In this document: positions 10,001 to 16,722 of the stretch, piece after piece
Numbering within the stretch: the first letter of the stretch is position 1
Layout: each line of letters begins with the position of its first letter
Origin: Sedimenticola_A endophacoides
GTDB lineage: Bacteria; Pseudomonadota; Gammaproteobacteria; Chromatiales; Chromatiaceae
Length of the DNA stretch: 30,015 nucleotides
Direction of reading: 5' to 3'
Assembly: GCA_003062345.1 (NCBI GenBank)
Contig: PQCO01000199.1
Coordinates: 1-30,015 of the forward strand
Notes under the pieces: generated by a model
The model's database searches: none
Told to the model about the DNA's origin: nothing
The model's input: only the letters and a program-made list of their open reading frames with translations
Translations under genes and position numbers: made by a program

Positions 10001-10497
10001 ATGTTACCACCAGCGAGGAGGGTCAGTCTCCATATAGCGCGGCCTCCGCCAACGTACAGGCGCGGTTGACCGCGTCCAACATCCACGGCTGGTACATCGA
10101 GATGGAGGGCGAGGAGGAGAAGGTGCTCTCCGACGCGGTGACCCTGGGCGGTAAATTGGTATTCACCACCTATCTGCGTGACAGCACCCAGGTGACCGCC
10201 TGTGAGCCTGATCTCGGGCAGGGCCGGATCTATGTGGTGGACGCCTTTAACGGGCTGCCGATAGCCAATCTCAATGATGGCACCATTCTGTCCGAAAGCA
10301 CCATTACGCCCACCAAGGATGCCCGGCACAAGGATCTGGGGCGTCTCGGTATTCCCACCGATCCCATCGTGGTGTTCCGCGAGACGGATGATGGAAAGAT
10401 CGAACCGATGGTGGTGGTCTCCACGGAACTGCCTCTCCCACCGGGCCTGTTCGGTCAGAATAACTACATCAAGACGTGGTGGATCAATGAAGAGTAG
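7093..10497 (+). CDS. pilY1: Type IV pilus tip-associated protein PilY1
   Basis: PilY1 proteins sit at the pilus tip and act in pilus biogenesis, adhesion and surface sensing. This product is 1134 aa with a signal peptide (about residues 1-24 ending Val-Leu-Ala). Its N-terminal half aligns in position with the von Willebrand A-like region but reads Phe-Ser-Leu-Asp-Tyr-Arg-Pro-Asn where a metal-site DxSxS would be expected. The C-terminal beta-propeller domain carries the family calcium loop DLDEDGYPD at about residues 826-834. Extra calcium-type loops occur at about 438-447 (DTDGDGVDD), 553-576 and 683-695. An ATG at 7087 overlaps the pilX stop (ATGA), but AGGA at 7081 is optimally spaced for 7093. 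The next gene overlaps its end by 11 bp, so translation is probably coupled. Confidence 0.92.
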   Translation: MNSIARGVKIILLSGLLTSIPVLADDVEIFFNSSAGGAGDPLVMFSLDYRPNTTSSVVCNFSSDVSECGWDDPADTSDDDFYTAFYAEFTAADKADGKISFLEQLRAALRYVLNRPQILGNVRVGLMLNHAHVNNCENDESKSGCSNGGYITMGFTKTGGTDNGEQILDRKLGAIPDPGTGGDAHSNQGKELYYELYQYLTGGEIYNGHVGRSDYGDDCGDDNLDDAGTLTCSRGDDYDLPAAASPYDRVSWDTAIESGGNYVSPFTDTSLECSGVYALNFMFGVSNQDDDSDSAITSDLTGIDLSGRNNKFSTVIDWMYRSASGPRDLSDLEGDQNVTSYFLFKGNVQNTMDGYAIAGGTGQAIEVTDDPKAMVDSLISAFVEILRQNATFQAPAVTVNSYTRLTHRDELFYALFSPELVQNWPGNLKKYRLGTRATDTDGDGVDDTVTTRVEDKNSNQAVDPINGTFKPTACSFWTDCSLDREGADGIADPDGDIVHWGGAAEEIEDDGTRVIFTDDGTSMVDLDASHVTHAQLGISTDTKNNAASPCIDADGDGDTECVDMDGDGDVKSDDHDQLRTDLLAHLHEQTLGDPIHARPAVIEYDADLSNQGANPDLVVALATNEGTFHLFNAATGTEYSAYMPSELLPLIKQINGPFDPTGTDSTRFGIYGLDGSPVIRVHDADGDGVLNDGGDIVHAFLTQRRGGRSIFALNIRNRTAPTLLWKITGGVAGDDFENLGQTWSEPVLATLKGRGTGGADLPVLVFGGGYDPAQDDTYQLADSYGNSIYVVNAETGALVWEISDSGADLNISAMDNSIPADVKVIDLDEDGYPDRIYAVDVVGRIFRVDFSNSGSQTTIAGGGRLASLFATNDLGPTCDEGAPVSGVAGACQRRFYNSPDIAVMTGYPVSPYVQIGVGSGYRAHPVEVSGIEDRFFMLFDEHVLDVVASGDYSTEYGWTESNLVDVTEINVTTSEEGQSPYSAASANVQARLTASNIHGWYIEMEGEEEKVLSDAVTLGGKLVFTTYLRDSTQVTACEPDLGQGRIYVVDAFNGLPIANLNDGTILSESTITPTKDARHKDLGRLGIPTDPIVVFRETDDGKIEPMVVVSTELPLPPGLFGQNNYIKTWWINEE

Positions 10498-11047
10498 ACC
10501 GACACTGTTTTTTCCGGCATACCGGTCAGGGCTCCCATGTGGTCCGGTGCCTTTCCGTGCGCGTGGATTCACCCTGGTCGAGTTGCTGGTGGCTGTCTCC
10601 ATTCTGCTTATTCTGGTCACTATCGGCGTACCCAACCTGCGCGATTTTATTCTCGATAATCAACTCACCAGTCAGGGCAACGCCATGATCTCCGCGCTAC
10701 AGGTCGCCCGCAGTGAGGCGGTGAAACGGAAGGTCGACGTGGTTGTTTGTCCGAGTGCTGATGCCGCCTCCTGTTCCGGCGACTGGTCCAGCAGCGGGCG
10801 TATCGTGTTCGTTGATTCGGATGGTGATGACGCGCCGGATATGGGCGAGGAGTTGGTGCGGACCGAGGATGCGGTAGCGGATGGGCAGGGGTGGAGCCGG
10901 GTCGGTGGGGGTGCCACTTTCATCGCCTTCAATGAGATCGGGATGAGCGGTCAGCAGCACACCCTGAAGTTGACCGACAGCCGCGGCGATACGCGCTGTG
11001 TCAATGTCGCCCTCTCCGGAAGAACAGCATCGGTGACATGCCCATGA
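10487..11047 (+). CDS. fimU: Minor pilin FimU/FimT (GspH domain)
   Basis: This is a minor pseudopilin of the FimU/FimT/GspH type, which joins the tip-priming complex of type IV pili. The product is 186 aa. A long basic leader ends in the prepilin peptidase site Gly before FTLVELLVAV, with Glu at +5. A GspH-like beta domain follows with the hallmark Ala-Arg-Ser-Glu-Ala segment, a Cys pair, and an Asp-rich loop DSDGDDAPD. The same frame is open further upstream inside pilY1. I chose the ATG at 10487, which overlaps the pilY1 stop by 11 bp and gives a normal leader. It overlaps pilV by 4 bp. FimU and FimT cannot be told apart here; FimU is preferred from context. Confidence 0.88.
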   Translation: MKSRPTLFFPAYRSGLPCGPVPFRARGFTLVELLVAVSILLILVTIGVPNLRDFILDNQLTSQGNAMISALQVARSEAVKRKVDVVVCPSADAASCSGDWSSSGRIVFVDSDGDDAPDMGEELVRTEDAVADGQGWSRVGGGATFIAFNEIGMSGQQHTLKLTDSRGDTRCVNVALSGRTASVTCP

Positions 11048-11586
11048 ACGTAAAGCGAAAGATCGGTATGACAGGCCTGCCGTGCGGTGGACAACTTGGC
11101 GTGACCCTGATCGAGGTGTTGGTCGCGGTGGTGATCCTCGGCGTTGGATTGCTCGGCTTGGCCGGGCTCCAGTTGCAGGGGTTGCGCAGTGTCCAGCACA
11201 ACAGCGCCCAGACCCACGCGGTGTTGCTGGCGCAGGATCTGGTCGAGCGTATTCGTCTTAACTCGGTCAATATCGATGATTATGTCGGACTGAGCGCCGA
11301 CAGCTGTGGTACGCAGAACACCCTGGCGCGGATCGACTACTGCGCGGTGCTGAGCAGGATGACCGGCGGTGATCTCAACGCCGATGGCGACACCGACGAT
11401 AGCGGGGAGTCGGAGGTGGGGGATATGCTGCTGCGCGCCCCCGCCGGGAGCAGTCTGTTGAGCGTGAGCAGTTGCGGCGGATGCACCTCCGGAGTCGGCA
11501 TGTACACGATCACGGTCACCTGGGCGGAGCAGGGCCGCGATGGTGTGGATCAGTCGGTCTCTTACGGATTCAACTTCAAACCCTAG
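11044..11586 (+). CDS. pilV: Type IV pilus minor pilin PilV
   Basis: The 180-aa product has a short basic leader, the class III signal Gly before VTLIEVLVAVVILGVGLLG, and the PilV continuation with Leu-Ala-Gly-Leu-Gln and Ala-Gln-Asp-Leu-Val-Glu-Arg-Ile-Arg. PilV is a minor pilin of the pilus tip complex. The loop GDLNADGDTDDSGES is acidic and resembles a calcium site. Two ATGs (11038 and 11044) are possible; GGTGA at about 8 nt favours 11044, which gives a 4-bp ATGA overlap with the fimU stop. The Cys residues in the second half are likely to form disulfides in the periplasm. Confidence 0.9.
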   Translation: MNVKRKIGMTGLPCGGQLGVTLIEVLVAVVILGVGLLGLAGLQLQGLRSVQHNSAQTHAVLLAQDLVERIRLNSVNIDDYVGLSADSCGTQNTLARIDYCAVLSRMTGGDLNADGDTDDSGESEVGDMLLRAPAGSSLLSVSSCGGCTSGVGMYTITVTWAEQGRDGVDQSVSYGFNFKP

Positions 11587-11597
11587 GTGGAGAGGCA

Positions 11598-12365
11598 ATG
11601 GCGGTAACCGCGAAGAGAACGTTTGGGACCGGCCGCCGGTACTCGGGGGGCGTGCCCGGTAATTTCGGCGGGTTTACCCTGGTCGAGCTGATGGTGGCGA
11701 TGCTGGTGTTTCTGCTGTTGATCGGCGCGGTAATGCAGCTTTTCGCCCAAAGTCGCGAGAGCTATCGGTTGCAGGAGGGGTTGGCCCGTGCCCAGGAGAA
11801 CGGACGGCTGGGGGTGTTGTTTATCGAGCGGCACCTGTTGCGTACTGCCTATCCCCAGGACGCCCTGCCGCTCTATAACGGGTTTTCGCGCTCCAAGCTG
11901 ACCACCAGCCTGGCCTTTACTGGCGATGCATCGGCTCCGGCCAACGCAACCTCCGACACCCTGATGATCCAGTTGCAGTCTCCGGATGGCGGGGTGGATG
12001 ACTGCACGGGTAGAAATGTACCGGCTGACGACTATGTGGCGATGTATTTCTTTCTTGATGGGGATACCCTCACCTGCGAGAGCATTATCGACTCCGATAC
12101 CGCGCGGCGCTCCGCGCCGCTGATCGACGGAATCAGCGGGATGCAGTTCACCTATGCTGTGGATGAAGACAAAGATGGCGAGCCGGACGGGACTTTTGTT
12201 GATGCCGGAGTCACAGAACTGAACGAGGACGGTGAGTGGGAGACGGTAATTGCGGTGAATATCGAAATTACCACGGCCGCGGTTGAGCCTGTGAAGCTGA
12301 GTGGCGGGCGGCAGTTGAGTTTTTCCGGCACGGTGCCGATCCGTAACCAGGTAAACAGAGAGTAG
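11598..12365 (+). CDS. pilW: Type IV pilus minor pilin PilW
   Basis: The 255-aa product has a leader of about 27 residues ending in Gly-Gly, then FTLVELMVAMLVFLLLIGAV, the standard prepilin cleavage site and helix. The family motif Gln-Glu-Asn-Gly-Arg-Leu-Gly and Phe-Ile-Glu-Arg-His-Leu follow, matching PilW. An acidic DEDKDGEPDGT loop lies near residue 190. The ATG at 11598 sits just behind GGAGAGG, a strong ribosome site, so longer readings of the frame inside pilV are rejected. It acts with PilV, PilX, FimU and PilE in pilus priming. The gap to pilV is 11 bp and to pilE is 5 bp. Confidence 0.9.
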   Translation: MAVTAKRTFGTGRRYSGGVPGNFGGFTLVELMVAMLVFLLLIGAVMQLFAQSRESYRLQEGLARAQENGRLGVLFIERHLLRTAYPQDALPLYNGFSRSKLTTSLAFTGDASAPANATSDTLMIQLQSPDGGVDDCTGRNVPADDYVAMYFFLDGDTLTCESIIDSDTARRSAPLIDGISGMQFTYAVDEDKDGEPDGTFVDAGVTELNEDGEWETVIAVNIEITTAAVEPVKLSGGRQLSFSGTVPIRNQVNRE

Positions 12366-12370
12366 AGCCA

Positions 12371-12853
12371 ATGTTTATGACCCGCCATATCGCTCGGCGT
12401 GCACACCCCGGCGCGCCCGGATTTACCCTGATCGAACTGCTTATCGTCGTGGCCATCATCGCCATACTGGCCGCTGTCGCCTATCCCGCCTACAGGGATT
12501 TCGTGGATCGGGCGCGCCGTGCCGAGGCCCAGGCGGCGCTGTACGATTTCGCCAATGCGCTGGAGCGCTACGCGGCGCGCAATCCCAACAGCGGTTACCA
12601 GGGCGCGGAGAGCAGTACCGGGGTCAAATCGGCGCCGATCGCCTCGGTCTTTTTCAGCAGCGTGCCGCTGGATGGCGGCACCGCCTATTACAACCTTACC
12701 ATCACCCCGACCAACATCAGCGGCGGCTACACCGGGGGCTACACCATCGAGGCGGCACCGACCGGCGTCATGACGGGAGATGCCTGTGGCACCCTCTCGC
12801 TGACCCATGCCGGTGTTCAGAGTGACGGCTCCGGGGGCACCTGCTGGGACTGA
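12371..12853 (+). CDS. pilE: Type IV minor pilin PilE
   Basis: The 160-aa product has a basic leader, Gly before FTLIELLIVVAIIAILAAVAYPAY (prepilin signal and helix), and the type IVa pilin sequence Tyr-Arg-Asp-Phe-Val-x-Arg-Ala-Arg-Arg-Ala-Glu-Ala. The C-terminal half has a Gly-rich beta region ending in a Cys-x(21-25)-Cys loop close to the C-terminus, the usual disulfide region. As last gene of the minor-pilin operon it corresponds to PilE of the Pseudomonas system rather than the abundant major pilin. A second ATG at 12377 is possible. No strong terminator follows, only a short CCCC/GGGG stem at about 12880-12895 without a T-tract. Confidence 0.88.
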   Translation: MFMTRHIARRAHPGAPGFTLIELLIVVAIIAILAAVAYPAYRDFVDRARRAEAQAALYDFANALERYAARNPNSGYQGAESSTGVKSAPIASVFFSSVPLDGGTAYYNLTITPTNISGGYTGGYTIEAAPTGVMTGDACGTLSLTHAGVQSDGSGGTCWD

Positions 12854-12933
12854 GCTGCACCGGTCGCGTCTGAAGGCCGTCCCCTTGTGTCGGGGAGGCG
12901 ATGCACACACGTCGGCGATCTGCTACTGCGCGG

Positions 12934-13854
12934 TCACGGTCCGGGTTCTTGCGTCTCGGAGGTGTTCTCGGGCTGTCCGATCTCGTCCCGCAGCCAGTCG
13001 GAGAAGCACTGCATCCCGTAGGTCAGCGGGCGTCCTTGCTGATACACCAGATAGAAGGCATTTTTGGTCTCGAAGCGGATATCGAACGGAATCACCAACT
13101 GCCCGTATTCCAGCTCCCGTTCGATCATTCGCCGGTCCGAGAGGGCGACCCCGGCCCCTTCGATCGCTGCGCTCAGGGCCAGCGCGGTGCTGGAGAGGGT
13201 GAGGCTCTTTCTGGCGATGGCGCTGGAGAGTCCCTCCATCTCCAGAACCTGATCCCATTCGCGTGCCCGGTTGGCGACGTGCAGCAGGGTGTGGTGCTGG
13301 AGATCCGCCGGTGAGCGCAGCGGGTGGGGGCCGCGCAGCAGGTGTGGGCTGCACACCGGGCGCAGGGAGACGCTGCGCAGATAGTGGATCTCGACCCCCT
13401 CCCACTCGCCCCGTCCGAAGTAGATCGCCATGTCGATATCCGAACGCTGGAAATCCACGCTGGCGGTGGAGGCGCTCAGGCGCAGTTCCACGTCGGGGTA
13501 GTGCTCCTGGAAGTCGCGCAGCCGCGGGACCAGCCATCGGGTCAGAAAGCCGGGTACCACGCTGATGTTGACCGCGCTGCTGTTGGGTGAGCTGATCAGA
13601 CGCCGGGTGGCGGTGTCGATCTCGTCCAGGGCGTGGGTGATGCTGGAGAGGTATTTCCGGCCCGCCCCGGTGAGCAGGGTGCGGCGTTTTTCTCGACGAA
13701 ACAGGGCGCTTCCCAGAAACGCCTCAAGGGTCTTGATCTGATGGCTGATCGCCGAGGGGGTGACGCACAGCTCCCCGGCGGCCGCGTTGAAGCTGCCGAG
13801 GCGCGCCGCCGCCTCGAAGCAGCGCAGGGCGTTAAGGGGGGGAAGGCGTCGGAT
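12934..13854 (-). CDS. LysR-family transcriptional regulator, GcvA-like
   Basis: The N-terminal winged helix-turn-helix begins (Arg-Arg)-Leu-Pro-Pro-Leu-Asn-Ala-Leu-Arg and continues with Phe-Glu-Ala-Ala-Ala-Arg and Val-Thr-Pro-Ser-Ala-Ile-Ser-His-Gln-Ile-Lys, the GcvA subgroup signature. A periplasmic-binding-protein-like effector domain follows (about residues 90-295). GcvA-type members often control amino-acid or carbon metabolism, but the target here is unknown. The start is unusual. The family consensus start position is occupied by ATC at 13854, placed 5 nt after a perfect AAGGAG (13865-13860), giving 306 aa, the usual family length. In-frame TTG (13884) and ATG (13935, 13962) exist upstream but have no ribosome site. 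It converges on pilE and diverges from the 63-aa gene. Confidence 0.88.
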   Translation of the reverse strand: MRRLPPLNALRCFEAAARLGSFNAAAGELCVTPSAISHQIKTLEAFLGSALFRREKRRTLLTGAGRKYLSSITHALDEIDTATRRLISSPNSSAVNISVVPGFLTRWLVPRLRDFQEHYPDVELRLSASTASVDFQRSDIDMAIYFGRGEWEGVEIHYLRSVSLRPVCSPHLLRGPHPLRSPADLQHHTLLHVANRAREWDQVLEMEGLSSAIARKSLTLSSTALALSAAIEGAGVALSDRRMIERELEYGQLVIPFDIRFETKNAFYLVYQQGRPLTYGMQCFSDWLRDEIGQPENTSETQEPGP

Positions 13855-13865
13855 GGGGGCTCCTT
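13855..13865 (-). promoter_or_regulatory. Ribosome binding site deciding the LysR start
   Basis: On the minus strand AAGGAG at 13865-13860 is followed by five C and then ATC CGA CGC. No ATG, GTG or TTG lies at a useful distance, so the site points to the ATC codon as start. Confidence 0.6.
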
Positions 13866-14070
13866 GTAGATGAAAATATTTCAATGATATTGTGAGTAAT
13901 GATCGTTTGTCACCTTTTCGAAGGGCTCCTAACATATAGCGCAAGAACGGGATTAAGTGCAAGCCTTGTATGGGGTTATCAATTGAAATCCCGGTCTTTA
14001 CGGACGCTGGACAGCATTGGGTGTCTGAAGTGGTGGTTGTGATTTATTTATGTATGAAAAGGTGAGCGAT

Positions 14071-14262
14071 ATGTTGTACGAGTTCGAATCGGAAGTGCGG
14101 CGTGATGCCAACGGCGCCGTGGACGTGGAGTACTACATCGCTGAGGCGAAGCGCCAGCGCGCCAAACTGATTTCCGAACTCCCGCGGATGCTCTTCTGTC
14201 GGCTGAAGCGGGTGTTCAGAAACGGATGCGACTCTCACATGAGGGAAGCATTCGGCAGATGA
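14071..14262 (+). CDS. Small hypothetical protein, 63 aa
   Basis: I do not recognise a function. The product is 63 aa, starts MLYEFESE, is rich in charge in its first half (Glu-Ala-Lys-Arg-Gln-Arg-Ala), and then has an amphipathic or basic tail with two Cys. It looks mostly helical. The ATG at 14071 has AAGGTG 7 nt upstream; an ATG at 14050 would add seven residues but has no ribosome site. A strong intrinsic terminator (14331-14360) follows about 70 bp downstream, supporting a real monocistronic gene. It diverges from the LysR gene, so regulation by that protein is possible but only an inference from position. Confidence 0.6.
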   Translation: MLYEFESEVRRDANGAVDVEYYIAEAKRQRAKLISELPRMLFCRLKRVFRNGCDSHMREAFGR

Positions 14263-14330
14263 CGGAGACGGGGTGTGCTCCCGGCCGTCATTTATCCTCC
14301 TCGTTGAGAACCGTAATCATCCTTTGGTTC

Positions 14331-14360
14331 CGGCAGGTGCCCAGGCGCCTGCCGTTTTTT
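14331..14360 (+). terminator. Rho-independent terminator after the 63-aa gene
   Basis: CGGCAGGTGC at 14331-14340 pairs with GCGCCTGCCG at 14345-14354 (one G-T pair) around a short loop, followed by six T. It separates the 63-aa gene from the 4.5S RNA promoter. Confidence 0.9.
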
Positions 14361-14385
14361 ATACCTCATGCGCACCGGAGCGCGG

Positions 14386-14414
14386 TTGACCCCTGTCGAG
14401 GATGCGCGGATAAT
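14386..14414 (+). promoter_or_regulatory. Sigma-70 promoter for the 4.5S RNA
   Basis: TTGACC at 14386-14391 and GATAAT at 14409-14414 are separated by exactly 17 bp. Transcription would start near 14421, giving a leader of about 30 nt before mature 4.5S RNA, which fits 5' processing by RNase P as in E. coli. Confidence 0.8.
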
Positions 14415-14451
14415 CCGCCTTCGGTCCAGCGTGGCTGGTCCTCCGTGTTAT

Positions 14452-14566
14452 GGTGGCCTGTATCGGTCCCCCCGCAACGATAAGCTGTGAACCCGGTCAG
14501 GCCCGGAAGGGAGCAGCCGCAGCAGTGGTTTCGTGTGCCGGGGTGCGGCTGGTGCGGGCCGCCGCC
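14452..14566 (+). ncRNA. ffs: 4.5S RNA (bacterial SRP RNA)
   Basis: This is the RNA of the signal recognition particle, which binds Ffh and targets membrane proteins to the translocon. The conserved apical part is clear: GGTCAGGCCCGGAAGGGAGC from 14495 and the opposing GTGTGCCGGGGTG near 14534. The ends GGTGGCC and GGGCCGCC pair to close the long hairpin. The size (about 115 nt) and order match E. coli 4.5S RNA. It lies directly upstream of dnaX, a common arrangement in gammaproteobacteria. The ends are estimated by alignment from memory and may be off by a few bases. Confidence 0.93.
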
Positions 14567-14597
14567 TCTCCGATTCCCCGTTCCTCGCCGCCGATCC

Positions 14598-14626
14598 GTG
14601 AAACGCCGCGCCGCTTGGGGTAGAAT
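14598..14626 (+). promoter_or_regulatory. Probable dnaX promoter
   Basis: GTGAAA (14598-14603) and TAGAAT (14621-14626) are spaced by 17 bp, about 40 bp before the dnaX ATG. The -10 is good and the -35 moderate. Confidence 0.5.
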
Positions 14627-14667
14627 CGAACCCCTTCTCCCGTTAAGGCATCGATTCGAAACAGCCC

Positions 14668-16344
14668 ATGTCATACCAGGTTTTGGCCCGCAAGTGGCGT
14701 CCCCGCACCTTCAGCGAACTGGTCGGACAGGAACATGTGGTCCGGGCGCTGAGTAACGCCCTCGATCATGACCGTCTGCACCACGCCTACCTCTTCACCG
14801 GCACCCGCGGTGTGGGCAAGACGACGCTGGCGCGCATCTTCGCCAAATCCCTCAACTGCGAGCACGGCGTGGGGTCGGTGCCCTGCGGTGACTGCGCCTC
14901 CTGCCGCGAGATCGACGAGGGACGCTTTGTCGATCTGCTGGAGGTGGATGCCGCCTCCCGCACCAAGGTCGATCAGACCCGCGAACTGCTGGAGAATGTC
15001 CCCTACGCACCGGTGCGCGGCCGCTATAAGGTCTATCTGATCGACGAGGTGCACATGTTCTCCGACAGCAGCTTCAATGCGCTGCTGAAGACCCTGGAGG
15101 AGCCGCCGCCGCATGTGAAGTTTCTGCTCGCCACCACCGATCCGCAGAAGGTGCCGGTGACGGTGCTCTCGCGCTGTCTGCAGTTCAACCTCAAGCGGCT
15201 GCCCCAGGAGCAGATCCGGGAGTATCTCGGGCAGCTTCTGGATCGCGAGGGGATCGCGCACGACCGCGAGGCGCTGGGGCATCTGGCGCGCGGTGCCGAC
15301 GGCAGCATGCGTGACGCCCTGAGTCTGATGGACCAGGCGATCGCCTTCGGCGGGGGCGAGGTGCGGGAGCCCGAGGTGCGTTCGATGCTCGGCGCCATCG
15401 CCCAGGACCACGTACACGACCTGCTCGACGCCCTGGTGGCCCAGGATGCCGGAGGGGTGTTGCAGCAGGTGGCGGGGCTGGCGGAGATGGCCCCCGATTT
15501 CAGCGCGGTGTTGCAGGAGCTGTTGGCCCTGCTGCACCGGGTGGCCCTGGCCCAGGTGGCCCCCGGGGTCCTTGACCACGAAGGCGCCGATCCGGAGCGG
15601 GTCGCGGCGGCCGCCTGCGCCGCCACGGCGGAGGATATTCAGCTCTACTACCAGATCGGCCTGATCGGTCAGCGTGACCTGCCGCTGGCCCCTGATCCCC
15701 GTAGCGGCTTTGAGATGGTCCTGCTGCGGATGCTGGCGTTCCGCCCCGGCGGGGCGCAGACCACCGCCCCCCCCACGGAGGGGCGTAATTCCCCGACTCG
15801 GGGTCCGTCTCAGGGCCCGTCCCGGCGCCGGTCCCCCGGTTCCGCACCCGGCGCCGCCCCGGCGCACGATGTACCTGCGGGCGGTCCCGGGAAGCGCCCC
15901 CCCGCGGCTGGCGGGCAAGGGCCTCGGGTCGCACCCGAACGCCCCGCAGCGCCGCTGGAGCTGAGCCGTTGGTCCGAGACGGTCGAGCGGCTGAAGCTGG
16001 GTGGGGTCGCCAGGCAGCTGGCCAATAATTGCAGCTTCGGCGCCTGGGACGGCGAGCGGCTGGTGCTGCGGCTCGATCCGCTGCACCGCCAGATGCGTGT
16101 CGATAGCTCGGAACAGCGTCTGCGGCGGGCCCTGTGCGAGCTGCTCGGCTGCGAGGTGCGTCTGGAGATCCAGGTTGGAGAACCGGCCGACGCCGACACC
16201 CCGGCCCGGATTCAGGCCAAGAACGAGGCGCAGCGGCTGCGCGAGGCGCGCGAGGCGGTGGCCGGAGATCCCCTGGTCCAGGCGCTGGAGGAGCAGTTCG
16301 ACGCCCGGGTGATCCCCGAATCGGTACGTCCGGCGGATCACTGA
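14668..16344 (+). CDS. dnaX: DNA polymerase III subunits gamma/tau
   Basis: DnaX is the AAA+ motor of the clamp loader and, as tau, tethers the polymerase cores and the helicase. The 558-aa product has Walker A GTRGVGKTT (about residues 46-54), the four-Cys zinc module starting LNC (about 65-80), Walker B LIDEVHMF, the LxTLEEPP segment and the SRC sensor motif. A Pro/Gly/Arg-rich linker spans about residues 365-425. A C-terminal tau-type domain begins Leu-Ser-Arg-Trp and ends at residue 558. It is shorter than E. coli tau (643 aa), mainly in the linker. I see no A-AAA-AAG slippery run, so a separate gamma form by the E. coli frameshift mechanism is not expected. It heads dnaX-ybaB-recR. Confidence 0.97.
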   Translation: MSYQVLARKWRPRTFSELVGQEHVVRALSNALDHDRLHHAYLFTGTRGVGKTTLARIFAKSLNCEHGVGSVPCGDCASCREIDEGRFVDLLEVDAASRTKVDQTRELLENVPYAPVRGRYKVYLIDEVHMFSDSSFNALLKTLEEPPPHVKFLLATTDPQKVPVTVLSRCLQFNLKRLPQEQIREYLGQLLDREGIAHDREALGHLARGADGSMRDALSLMDQAIAFGGGEVREPEVRSMLGAIAQDHVHDLLDALVAQDAGGVLQQVAGLAEMAPDFSAVLQELLALLHRVALAQVAPGVLDHEGADPERVAAAACAATAEDIQLYYQIGLIGQRDLPLAPDPRSGFEMVLLRMLAFRPGGAQTTAPPTEGRNSPTRGPSQGPSRRRSPGSAPGAAPAHDVPAGGPGKRPPAAGGQGPRVAPERPAAPLELSRWSETVERLKLGGVARQLANNCSFGAWDGERLVLRLDPLHRQMRVDSSEQRLRRALCELLGCEVRLEIQVGEPADADTPARIQAKNEAQRLREAREAVAGDPLVQALEEQFDARVIPESVRPADH

Positions 16345-16395
16345 TCCCGGACCTACACGGCAGATTGATTTCTATATTCTAGCGAGGAGTTTTTC

Positions 16396-16719
16396 ATGAA
16401 AGGTGGATTAGGCAACCTGATGAAGCAGGCGCAGAGAATGCAGGCCGACATGCAGAAGGCCCAGGAGCGTCTGGCCCTGGAGGAGGTTGTCGGCGAGTCC
16501 GGCGGCGGTCTGGTCAAGGTAACCATGAATGGTAAATACGAGGTGCGCCGGGTCGAGATCGACGAGAGCCTGATGGGCGATGACAAGGAGATGCTGGAGG
16601 ATTTGGTCGCCGCGGCGCTCAACTCCGCCTCCCAACGGGTTGCGGCCAAGACCCAGGAGAGCATGGCCGGTCTGACCGCCGGCATGGGTCTGCCTCCCGG
16701 CTTCAAGATGCCCTTCTGA
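16396..16719 (+). CDS. ybaB: Nucleoid-associated protein YbaB/EbfC
   Basis: A small dimeric DNA-binding protein of the nucleoid. The 107-aa product begins MKGGLGNLMKQAQRMQ, the family hallmark, has the central Gly-Gly-Gly-Leu-Val-Lys-Val segment and ends Leu-Pro-Pro-Gly-Phe-Lys-Met-Pro-Phe, exactly as expected. GAGGAG lies 7 nt before the ATG. It lies between dnaX and recR, the conserved order in proteobacteria, 3 bp before recR, so it is probably cotranscribed and coupled. Confidence 0.97.
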   Translation: MKGGLGNLMKQAQRMQADMQKAQERLALEEVVGESGGGLVKVTMNGKYEVRRVEIDESLMGDDKEMLEDLVAAALNSASQRVAAKTQESMAGLTAGMGLPPGFKMPF

Positions 16720-16722
16720 TCC

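Noticed and set aside
12878..12897. Possible terminator after pilE
   Set aside because: There is a short CCCC/GGGG stem, but no T-tract on either strand.
14671..16341. Open frame covering the reverse strand of dnaX
   Set aside because: It exactly mirrors dnaX and has no protein-family features; it is an artefact of GC-rich codon use.
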